A stretch of DNA of 18,290 bases from Proteobacteria bacterium UBA964. Lineage in GTDB: Bacteria; Pseudomonadota; Gammaproteobacteria; Steroidobacterales; Steroidobacteraceae. The stretch covers positions 7,638 through 25,927 of the forward strand of contig DBCG01000078.1 of the NCBI GenBank assembly GCA_002292945.1, read 5' to 3'. The notes under the pieces were generated by a model, which saw nothing but the letters and a program-made list of their open reading frames with translations, did not search any database and was not told the DNA's origin. This document shows positions 1 to 6,843 of the stretch, piece by piece. A program made the position numbers and the translations under genes. Every line of letters begins with the position of its first letter. Position 1 is the first letter of the stretch.

Positions 1-327
1 GCGCTGTCCGGCCGCGTCGTGATCGTCGACGATGTGATCACCGCCGGTACCGCGATCCGCGAATCCGTCGATCTCATCCGGGCTGCCGGCGCCGAGCCCG
101 TCGCGGTGCTGCTCGCCCTCGACCGACAGGAGCGCGGCCGCGGTGAACGCTCAGCCGTCCAAGAGGTCGAGGCCGACCTCGGCCTGCGCTGCGTCAGCCT
201 GCTGACCCTCGACACCCTCATCGACATCCTCGCGAACCCCGTGGATGGCGCCGTTGCGCCCGCCGCCGAGCATCTCGCTGCGCTGCGCGACTATCGGGCG
301 CAGTACGGTGTGACCGCCTCCCTCTGA
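1..327 (+). CDS. pyrE: Orotate phosphoribosyltransferase, C-terminal half (5' end outside window)
   Basis: PyrE joins orotate to PRPP to make orotidine 5'-monophosphate in de novo pyrimidine synthesis, in the cytoplasm. Frame 1 is open from the first base and ends at TGA 325-327, leaving 108 residues, about half of the usual ~213. The type I phosphoribosyltransferase PRPP-binding signature VVIVDDVITAGTA lies near residues 6-18 of the fragment. It is followed by the gammaproteobacterial-type stretch LDRQERGRGERSAVQEVE and a C-terminal LAALRDYRAQYGV, which closely resembles the end of E. coli PyrE. The missing N-terminal half is cut by the window edge; nothing suggests a pseudogene. gabD starts 20 bp downstream on the same strand, so the two may be cotranscribed, although pyrE and gabD have no known functional link. 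Confidence 0.95.
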   Translation, partial: ALSGRVVIVDDVITAGTAIRESVDLIRAAGAEPVAVLLALDRQERGRGERSAVQEVEADLGLRCVSLLTLDTLIDILANPVDGAVAPAAEHLAALRDYRAQYGVTASL

Positions 328-347
328 CCTCCGTCCGGTACATCACC

Positions 348-1805
348 ATGAACCTCAAAGATCCCTCGCTGCTCAGATCGGATGCGTTCATCGACGGTGC
401 ATGGTGCAAAGCGGACGACGACGCCACGATCGAGATCCGCAACCCCGCCGACGGCAGCCCCGTCGGCACCGTACCGGTGATGCGCGGCGGTGAGACGCGC
501 CGCGCCATCGAAGCCGCGGCGCGCGCCCTGCCGGAATGGTCGAAGCGCACCGCCAAGGAGCGTGCCGCCGTGCTGCGCCGCTTCGCCGAGGCCATGATCG
601 CCAACACCGAAGACCTCGCCATCATCATGACGAGCGAACAAGGCAAGCCGCTCGCCGAAGCCCGCGGTGAGATCGCCTATGCCGCCTCCTTCCTCGAGTG
701 GTTCGCCGAGGAAGGCAAGCGCGTCTACGGCGAGGTCATCCCGACCTTCCGTGCCGATGCGCGGCTGATGGTGCTGCGTCAACCGGTGGGTGTCGCCGCT
801 GCGATCACACCCTGGAACTTCCCCGCGGCGATGATCACCCGGAAGCTCGGCCCGGCGCTGGCCGCGGGCTGCACCTTTGTCTGCAAACCTGCGCCACAGA
901 CCCCGTTCTCGGCGCTCGCGCTCGCCGAACTCGGCCGTCGCGCAGGCCTGCCCGACGGCGTGCTGAACATCGTGACCGGCGACGCCCAAGCGATCGGCGG
1001 CGAGCTCACCGGCAATCCCTTGGTGCGCAAGTTCAGCTTCACGGGCTCGACCGCGGTCGGCAAGACACTGCTGGCGCAGTGCGCCGGCACGGTGAAGAAA
1101 GTCTCGCTCGAGCTCGGCGGAAACGCGCCCTTCATCGTCTTCGACGACGCCGATATCGACGCCGCCGTGCAAGGCGCGATCGCGAGCAAGTACCGCAACA
1201 CCGGACAGACCTGCGTCTGCGCCAACCGCTTCTATGTGCAGTCGGGCGTCTACGAGGCGTTCGCGGCGAAGCTCGTGAAGGCGGTCGCGACGCTGCGCGT
1301 CGGCGCAGGGCTTGCGGGCCCGACCGAGCAGGGTCCGCTCATCGACGCGCGCGCGCTCGCCAAAGTGGAATCCCATGTCGCCGACGCGATCGCCAAAGGC
1401 GGACGCGTCGCGGCGGGCGGCAAGCGCCACGCGCTCGGCGGCAACTTCTACGAGCCGACGGTGCTGCTCGATGTCACGCCGGGTATGAAGGTCGCGCGCG
1501 AGGAGACCTTCGGGCCGGTCGCGCCGCTCTTCCGCTTCGACACCGAGGAGGAAGCCGTGCGCATGGCCAACGACACCGAGTTCGGCCTCGCCGCTTACTT
1601 CTACACCCGTGACCTCGCGCGCAGCTGGCGGGTGCAGGAGGCGCTCGAGTACGGCATCGTCGGCGTCAACACGGGCATCTTCTCCACCGAGGTCGCGCCC
1701 TTCGGTGGCGTCAAGGAATCCGGCCTCGGCCGCGAAGGCTCACGCCACGGCATCGACGACTACACCGAACTCAAGTACGTCTGCGTCGGCGGCCTCTCGC
1801 AGTGA
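348..1805 (+). CDS. gabD: Succinate-semialdehyde dehydrogenase (GabD-type aldehyde dehydrogenase)
   Basis: Predicted to oxidise succinate semialdehyde to succinate with NAD(P)+, the last step of the GABA shunt. At 485 aa it is near the family norm (482 in E. coli) and resembles GabD along its whole length. Visible motifs are TPWNFPAAMITRK (N157), the nucleotide-fold GSTAVGK, LELGGNAPF with the general base E255, and NTGQTCVCANRF with catalytic C289. C291 gives a C-x-C pair like the one forming a redox-switch disulfide in human SSADH. In the cofactor loop KPAPQTPFS, P183 replaces the serine of E. coli GabD, so NAD versus NADP preference cannot be read directly. The ATG at 348 gives an N-terminus aligned with E. 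coli GabD; no clear Shine-Dalgarno precedes it. The stop overlaps the next gene by 4 nt. Related semialdehydes could also be substrates. Confidence 0.93.
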   Translation: MNLKDPSLLRSDAFIDGAWCKADDDATIEIRNPADGSPVGTVPVMRGGETRRAIEAAARALPEWSKRTAKERAAVLRRFAEAMIANTEDLAIIMTSEQGKPLAEARGEIAYAASFLEWFAEEGKRVYGEVIPTFRADARLMVLRQPVGVAAAITPWNFPAAMITRKLGPALAAGCTFVCKPAPQTPFSALALAELGRRAGLPDGVLNIVTGDAQAIGGELTGNPLVRKFSFTGSTAVGKTLLAQCAGTVKKVSLELGGNAPFIVFDDADIDAAVQGAIASKYRNTGQTCVCANRFYVQSGVYEAFAAKLVKAVATLRVGAGLAGPTEQGPLIDARALAKVESHVADAIAKGGRVAAGGKRHALGGNFYEPTVLLDVTPGMKVAREETFGPVAPLFRFDTEEEAVRMANDTEFGLAAYFYTRDLARSWRVQEALEYGIVGVNTGIFSTEVAPFGGVKESGLGREGSRHGIDDYTELKYVCVGGLSQ

Positions 1806-3019
1806 TCGATGACGGCGTGCCGGCCGCCGAACCCGCCTCGCGAGGGCTCACGGCTTTGTTGGCGGCCGCCAGCGCGCTCGGACCGGTCTCCTCGCTGATG
1901 TTGATGCCGGCGCTGCCGGCGATCCGCGCTGATTTCGGCGGCACCATCGCAGCCACCCAAAGCGTGATCAGCGTGTTCCTGATCGTGTTCGCCATCGGCA
2001 TCCCGCTGGCTGGCCCGCTCTCGGACCGCTATGGACGACGCCCGCTGCTGGTCGGCGGCATCTTCATCTTCCTCATCGGTTCGTTGCTCGGCGCCCTCGC
2101 CCCGACGCTGCAGGTGCTGGTGTTCGCCAGAGCGCTGCAGGCGATCGGCTGTGCCGCGACGGCCACCATCGCCCGCGCCGTGCTCGGTGATCTCTACCCA
2201 GACTGGCGGCTCGCACGCGCGCTCGCACGCCTCACCTTGGTGATGATGTCCGGCACCGCGGTCTCGCCTTGGCTCGGCGGACTGATCACCGAATCGTTGG
2301 GCTGGCACGCACCGCTCGCGCTGATGGTGGTGCTCGCGGCGATCATCGGGGTGGCGGCGTTCGTCGCGCTCCCCGAGACCCGCGCGCCGAGCGGCCGCTC
2401 GTCCTTCCATGAACTCGGCGAGGCGTCACGGGTGGTGCTGCGCAACCGCATCTTCCTCGGCTGCGTGATCGACGCCGGCGTCATCTACGCCGTCTATCTC
2501 GGCTTCATCTCGCTCGCCCCCCACATCATGAGCGAGATGCTCGGGGAGCCTGCCACGAGCTTCGGCCTCTACCTGCTGCTGCTCTCCGCCGGGTACTTCC
2601 TCGGCAACATGGTGGTCACCCGCCTCAAAGGTCACGCCGACCTCGACCGTGTCGCGCGCTTCGGGATCTGGTTGCAAGCGGGCTCTGTCGCGCTCGCGCT
2701 CGCGTTCGTCCTCGCTGGATTCACCCACCCGTTGTTCTGGTTCGGGCCGATGCTTCCGCTCGCCTTCGCGCAAGGGCTTGCCCTACCCCACATCACAGCG
2801 ACCGCCGTCAGGCTCGCACCGGGCTACGCCGGCGTCACCGCCGGGTTGATCGGATTCTCCCAACAGTCGATCGCCGCAGCGGCGGTCCAAGGGCTCGGGT
2901 TCGTCCGCACCGACACCCCGGTGCCGGCATTGGCGGTCTGTACCGCGCTCGCGTTCGTGTCGCTCGGCGCGATGTTGTTGATCGAGCGTGCCTTGCGGGC
3001 CCAACCGGTCGCGGGTTGA
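1802..3019 (+). CDS. Bcr/CflA-type MFS drug-efflux transporter
   Basis: A 405-aa inner-membrane protein with about 12 hydrophobic segments, typical of 12-TM MFS proton antiporters. The first helix region contains LMLMPALPAIRADFG, characteristic of the Bcr/CflA/EmrD (DHA1) subfamily. It is followed by MFS motif A, GPLSDRYGRRPLL, between TM2 and TM3, and FARALQAIGCAA in TM4. The substrate cannot be deduced; members export drugs such as bicyclomycin or chloramphenicol, or small metabolites. The start is GTG 1802, overlapping the gabD stop (GTGA), which implies translational coupling. A GTG at 1817 is an alternative, and neither has a convincing ribosome binding site. The gabD-exporter overlap raises the possibility that it exports a related small acid or amine, but this is inference only. 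Confidence 0.88.
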   Translation: MIDDGVPAAEPASRGLTALLAAASALGPVSSLMLMPALPAIRADFGGTIAATQSVISVFLIVFAIGIPLAGPLSDRYGRRPLLVGGIFIFLIGSLLGALAPTLQVLVFARALQAIGCAATATIARAVLGDLYPDWRLARALARLTLVMMSGTAVSPWLGGLITESLGWHAPLALMVVLAAIIGVAAFVALPETRAPSGRSSFHELGEASRVVLRNRIFLGCVIDAGVIYAVYLGFISLAPHIMSEMLGEPATSFGLYLLLLSAGYFLGNMVVTRLKGHADLDRVARFGIWLQAGSVALALAFVLAGFTHPLFWFGPMLPLAFAQGLALPHITATAVRLAPGYAGVTAGLIGFSQQSIAAAAVQGLGFVRTDTPVPALAVCTALAFVSLGAMLLIERALRAQPVAG

Positions 3020-3068
3020 CCTGGCGCCAGCGGCTGTATGGCCGAGGCTACGGACCTGCGGCCTTCGA

Positions 3069-3083
3069 GGGTACTATGTACCC
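3069..3083. promoter_or_regulatory. Inverted repeat containing a -10-like TACTAT, upstream of the oligopeptidase gene
   Basis: GGGTAC-TAT-GTACCC is a perfect 6-bp inverted repeat with a 3-nt centre. It contains TACTAT (3072-3077), a plausible -10 on the plus strand 45 nt before the ATG at 3123. No good -35 lies 16-18 bp upstream. If TACTAT is the -10, the repeat could be an operator covering it. This lies in the 103-bp gap between the exporter and the oligopeptidase; nothing else is visible there. A repeat this short can occur by chance. Confidence 0.3.
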
Positions 3084-3122
3084 GACCCTCCACTTCTCCA
3101 GTTCCGGAGCGATCGTGCCGCC

Positions 3123-5285
3123 ATGTCCAGAGATGACCGTCCTCTCAAGCCCTTTTCTGCCGTGCTGTTCGGCGCTTTGCTCACGCTCAGCAGCCTGCCG
3201 GCCATGACCGCACCCGCCCCATCGGCCGCCGACGGCGCACCGCTCGCGGAGCAGCGACCGTTCATGGTGACCTCCCCGTTCGGCGCCCGCCCCGATCCGT
3301 GGTACTGGCTGCGCGACGACAAACGCAGCGACCCAGACATGCTCGCCTACCTCGAAGCGGAGAACGCCCATCTCGCCAAGGCGATGGCCCCGCATCGGGC
3401 GCTGGAACAGAAGGTCTACGACGAGATCGTCGGCCGCATCAAGCAGGATGACGCATCCGTACCGCAGCGTCGCAACGGCTGGTGGTATTACCAACGCTAC
3501 GAGACCGGCAAGCAATACCCGATCTTGGCACGGCGCAAAGGCAGCCTCGAAGCACCCGAGGCGATCATCCTCGACGGCAACGAGCGGGCCAAGGGACACG
3601 ACTTCTATTCGGTCGGCAACCTCGAGGTGAGCCCTGATGGCCGCTGGGCCGCGATCGCCGAGGACACCGTCGGCAGGCGTCAGTACCAGATCCGCATCAA
3701 GGACCTGCAGACCGACGAGTGGCTGCCTACCGTGCTGTCGGACGCCGAGGCATCACTCGCCTGGGCCGACGACAACGCCACGCTCCTTTACATCCGCAAA
3801 GACCCGCAGACGCTGCTCGGCGACAAGGTCTATCGGCACCGCCGCGGCACCGATCCCGCGCAAGATACGCTCGTCTACGAAGAGCAGGACGACAGTTTCT
3901 ACATGGGGATCGGTCGCTCGAAGTCCGACCGCTTCCTGTTCATCACGGTGCAGAGCACGGTATCCGCCGAATGGCGCTATGCCGACCCCGCCGATCCTGC
4001 GCTCACCTTCAAGGTCGCAGTGCCGCGCGAACGCGACCACGAATACCAGTTGGAGGACGCCGGCGACCGCTTCGTGCTCCGCACCAACTGGCAAGCGCGC
4101 AACTTCCGCATCGTCGCTGCGCCGATCGACAAGATCGCGGACCGCAGCGCATGGCAGGACGTCATCCCGCATCGCGCCGACGCTTTCGTCGAGTCCTTCG
4201 AGGTCTTCGACGACTATCTCGCCGTCAACGAGCGCTCCGGCGGATTGTCGAAGCTGCGGGTACGAGGCTGGAAAGACGGACGGGACTTCCTGCTCGATGC
4301 CGCCGACCCCGCCTACACGATGGAGTTCGGCTCCAACACCGAGTCCGCCACACCGCTGCTGCGCTACATCTACACCTCACCGACCACACCGGCGACCACC
4401 TACGACTACGACATGCGCACCGGCGCGCGTCGCGAGCTCAAGCGGGAACCGGTGCTCGGCGGTTTCGACTCCGCGAACTACATCGCCGAGTTCCGCTTCG
4501 CCGCTGCACGTGACGGCACGCGCGTGCCGGTGACGCTGCTGTATCGTCGCGGCACGAAGCTCGACGGCACGGCGCCGCTCTACCAATACGCCTACGGGTC
4601 CTACGGCTACTCGACCGATCCGACCTTCCGCTCGGCGGTGCTGTCGTTGGTCGATCGCGGTTTCGTCTACGCGATCGCACATATCCGCGGCGGCCAGGAG
4701 CTGGGCCGCGACTGGTACGAAGACGGCAAGCTGATGAAGAAGGTCAACAGCTTCAACGACTTCATAGATGTCACCCGCTTCCTCGTCAAAGAGAAGGTCG
4801 CCGATCCGCGGCGGGTGTTCGCGATGGGCGGCAGCGCCGGCGGGCTGTTGATGGGCGCCATCGCCAATCTCGCACCGGGCGATTACAAAGGTATCGTCGC
4901 ACACGTGCCGTTCGTCGATGTGGTCACGACCATGCTGGACGAGAGCATCCCGTTGACGACCAATGAATTCGACGAATGGGGCAACCCGGTCTCGGGCAAG
5001 GCGGTCTACGACTACATGCTGTCCTATTCACCCTACGACCAGGTGTCGCGGCAGGCCTATCCGGCGATGTTGGTGACGGGCGGCCTATGGGACAGCCAAG
5101 TGCAGTACTGGGAGCCGGCCAAGTGGGTGGCGCGTCTGCGCACCTTGAAGACCGACAGCAACCCGCTCTTGATGCGCATGAACATGGAAGCCGGCCACGG
5201 CGGAAAATCCGGGCGCTTCGAGCGCTACCGCGAGGTCGCCGAGGAGTACGCGTTCGTGTTGTGGCAGGCGGGCATCGATCGTTGA
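3123..5285 (+). CDS. ptrB: Oligopeptidase B (S9A serine peptidase) with N-terminal signal peptide
   Basis: A 720-aa prolyl-oligopeptidase-family serine peptidase that should cut short peptides after Arg or Lys. An N-terminal beta-propeller (roughly residues 50-450) gates a C-terminal alpha/beta hydrolase domain. The catalytic triad is visible: S571 in GGSAGG, D657 in WDSQVQYWEP and H692 in EAGHGG. E615 and D617, in PLTTNEFDEWGNP, sit where oligopeptidase B carries the paired acidic residues that select basic P1 residues. Unlike cytoplasmic E. coli PtrB (~686 aa), it begins with a basic segment and a hydrophobic stretch (residues ~11-29, FSAVLFGALLTLSSLPAM) followed by small residues. This looks like a Sec signal peptide and predicts a periplasmic enzyme. 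The frame is open upstream to 2988, but ATG 3123 is chosen because the signal peptide begins there. A VOC gene overlaps the stop. Confidence 0.92.
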   Translation: MSRDDRPLKPFSAVLFGALLTLSSLPAMTAPAPSAADGAPLAEQRPFMVTSPFGARPDPWYWLRDDKRSDPDMLAYLEAENAHLAKAMAPHRALEQKVYDEIVGRIKQDDASVPQRRNGWWYYQRYETGKQYPILARRKGSLEAPEAIILDGNERAKGHDFYSVGNLEVSPDGRWAAIAEDTVGRRQYQIRIKDLQTDEWLPTVLSDAEASLAWADDNATLLYIRKDPQTLLGDKVYRHRRGTDPAQDTLVYEEQDDSFYMGIGRSKSDRFLFITVQSTVSAEWRYADPADPALTFKVAVPRERDHEYQLEDAGDRFVLRTNWQARNFRIVAAPIDKIADRSAWQDVIPHRADAFVESFEVFDDYLAVNERSGGLSKLRVRGWKDGRDFLLDAADPAYTMEFGSNTESATPLLRYIYTSPTTPATTYDYDMRTGARRELKREPVLGGFDSANYIAEFRFAAARDGTRVPVTLLYRRGTKLDGTAPLYQYAYGSYGYSTDPTFRSAVLSLVDRGFVYAIAHIRGGQELGRDWYEDGKLMKKVNSFNDFIDVTRFLVKEKVADPRRVFAMGGSAGGLLMGAIANLAPGDYKGIVAHVPFVDVVTTMLDESIPLTTNEFDEWGNPVSGKAVYDYMLSYSPYDQVSRQAYPAMLVTGGLWDSQVQYWEPAKWVARLRTLKTDSNPLLMRMNMEAGHGGKSGRFERYREVAEEYAFVLWQAGIDR

Positions 5286-5926
5286 GCGAGCTGCTGCCCC
5301 TCGGGCGGTTCCACGAGATCAGCCTGAGCACCGGCGATCTCGCTGCCTCGATCGGATTCTGGCGCGAGCAAGGCTGGACGCAGGCGCAGGTCCGGCCGGT
5401 CTGGCCCCACCCGTATGCCGCGCTCTCTTATGGCGCGCTTGTGATCGGCCTGCACGAGTACCGGTTCCCCTCGCCGTCGGTGACCTGCGTGCACCCCGAC
5501 ATCGCCACCGCGCTCGAGGACCACCGGGATGCCGGCATGGTCATCGCCTTCGCCAAGACCGGTCCGGGTCTCTTCAATGAATTCGGCTTCCGGGATCCCG
5601 CCGGTCAGATGGTCACGCTGCTGGAGGCCGACACCCACGATGCGCTGCGGACGACCGACCGCGCATTCTTCAGCCTACCCTCGCCCGACCCGGAACTGAG
5701 CCTGCGCTTCTGGGGATTGCTCGGCGCGATACCGGAAGGCGCCGCACCCGAAGACTGGCCCTGCACGCGGCGTACCGCGGGTGGGCTGCCGCTCGCCATC
5801 CACCATCAGGACGAGCACGACGGGCCGGCGATCGTCCGGACCCTGAGCGGCGGCAGTGCCCGCGTGCAGGCGCGCACGGTCCTCGAAAGCCCGGAAGGGG
5901 TGGCGTGGGTGACCGTCGGCGGCTGA
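5282..5926 (+). CDS. VOC-superfamily (glyoxalase/bleomycin-resistance-like) protein, two lobes
   Basis: A 214-aa protein of the vicinal oxygen chelate fold. The first lobe (residues ~8-116) opens with GRFHEISLSTGDLAASIGFW and closes with FGFRDPAGQMVTLLEAD. H11, H58 and E115 are plausible metal ligands. A second, more degenerate repeat begins near residue 127 (AFFSLPSPDPELSLRFWGLLG). Such proteins include lyases, isomerases, dioxygenases and resistance proteins, so the substrate is unknown. The start is TTG 5282, overlapping the oligopeptidase stop (TTGA). The first lobe begins only about eight residues later, and no in-frame ATG exists between the overlap and that motif. The open frame continues upstream into the peptidase gene, but that part is an out-of-frame shadow. 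The overlap implies translational coupling. It ends convergently with the ATP-grasp gene. Confidence 0.78.
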   Translation: MSELLPLGRFHEISLSTGDLAASIGFWREQGWTQAQVRPVWPHPYAALSYGALVIGLHEYRFPSPSVTCVHPDIATALEDHRDAGMVIAFAKTGPGLFNEFGFRDPAGQMVTLLEADTHDALRTTDRAFFSLPSPDPELSLRFWGLLGAIPEGAAPEDWPCTRRTAGGLPLAIHHQDEHDGPAIVRTLSGGSARVQARTVLESPEGVAWVTVGG

Positions 5927-5955
5927 TGCCGCGACCACATCACTGCGTCACGGCA
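5927..5955. terminator. Hairpin between convergent genes
   Basis: TGCCG-c-GAC pairs with GTC-a-CGGCA (nine positions with one mismatch) around an 11-nt loop. It fills most of the 34-bp space between the VOC stop (5924-5926) and the ATP-grasp stop on the other strand (5961-5963). There is no T-tract in either direction, so it may act as a bidirectional 3'-end hairpin rather than a classic intrinsic terminator. Confidence 0.4.
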
Positions 5956-5960
5956 GCGGA

Positions 5961-6833
5961 TCAACCGAGCCGGCGGACGACGGCGTCGACCAAGCGCGCG
6001 AGCGCCACGGGTGACTGCAGCAGGAACAACGACGGCTCGATCATCTCGAGCTCCATCACCACCGGGGCGCCGTCCGCACCGGGGGCGACATCCACCCGCG
6101 CGTAGAGCAACTCGGACTCGAGCCCCGCCAAGGCGGCGGTGCCGAGGGCGTGTTCCGCCGCACTGATCGGCAGCGCCTCGGAGACCTGTTCGACGCCGTC
6201 GGCGAACCGTGGCGTCTTGCGCACCGCATGGGTGAACTCGCCGTCGATCCATACCAACGCACGCTCACCATGCCCCTCGACGGAGGGCAGGTAAGGCTGC
6301 ACCAGCATGTCGCGACCGGCGACCAGACGCGCGCACAACGAATCAGCGTGTGCCCAGGCCGAAGGTGCGTTGGCACCGGGCCGCAGCCGATGGGTCTCGA
6401 AGGATGCCGCGCCGATCGCGGGCTTCAGCACCACATCTTGCCACCCACGCTCGGCGGCGATCGACGACAAACTTCGGGCATCACCCCTCGGCAGCAGCAC
6501 CGTGGGCGTCACGGGTACGCCGCGTGCTGCGAGTCCGAGCAGATAGCGTTTGTGCAGATTGCCGAACAACACCGCCGGCGGGTTCCACAGCGGTGCAGCC
6601 GCAGCCGCGACGCCGACCCACGCCTCAAAGTCTTCCACGGCATGCAGATAATCCCAGGTCGAGCGCAGCAGCGTCGGCACCGGTTCGCGCCAGTCCGTAC
6701 CGCCACCCCGCCAACCGGCCATCACGGCATCGATGCCCGCGGCACGCAAGGCCGCCAGCAAGAGATCCTCGTCCTGATCGGGCTCCGGTAACGGCCGGCA
6801 AGTCGCGATGCGCAAGGCGGCAGCAGCACGCAT
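5961..6833 (-). CDS. ATP-grasp ligase, DcsG/RimK-like
   Basis: A 290-aa soluble protein of the ATP-grasp superfamily, which joins a carboxylate to an amine or thiol through an acyl-phosphate. The sequence resembles the family containing the D-cycloserine-forming enzyme DcsG. Visible features are RSTWDY (residues 57-62), an ATP-binding VVLKPAIG, an R/D segment YARVDVAPG and a magnesium-site-like VVMELEMIEPSLFL near the C-terminus. The substrate is unknown; the DcsG resemblance does not imply cycloserine production. I use ATG 6833 because GAGG lies 6 nt upstream. A TTG at 6845, overlapping the putP stop, would add four residues. The gene follows putP by 8 nt on the same strand, so the pair is almost certainly an operon. 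This hints that the ligase acts on proline or another small amino acid, which is inference. Confidence 0.8.
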   Translation of the reverse strand: MRAAAALRIATCRPLPEPDQDEDLLLAALRAAGIDAVMAGWRGGGTDWREPVPTLLRSTWDYLHAVEDFEAWVGVAAAAAPLWNPPAVLFGNLHKRYLLGLAARGVPVTPTVLLPRGDARSLSSIAAERGWQDVVLKPAIGAASFETHRLRPGANAPSAWAHADSLCARLVAGRDMLVQPYLPSVEGHGERALVWIDGEFTHAVRKTPRFADGVEQVSEALPISAAEHALGTAALAGLESELLYARVDVAPGADGAPVVMELEMIEPSLFLLQSPVALARLVDAVVRRLG

Positions 6834-6839
6834 GACGGG

Positions 6840-6843
6840 CCTC
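6840..6843 (-). promoter_or_regulatory. Shine-Dalgarno of the ATP-grasp gene
   Basis: GAGG on the minus strand, 6 nt before ATG 6833 and overlapping the putP stop codon. It supports ATG 6833 over the TTG at 6845 and suggests re-initiation after putP. Confidence 0.6.

Noticed and set aside
291..1430. 379-codon minus-strand open frame opposite gabD
   Set aside because: Low-complexity, Arg/Gly/Asp-rich translation without a recognisable domain, antisense to a strongly conserved gene; a product of GC-rich codon bias.
3016..3021. TTGACC as a -35 for the oligopeptidase gene
   Set aside because: It is 50 bp from the TACTAT -10 candidate, far outside the workable spacing, and overlaps the exporter stop codon.
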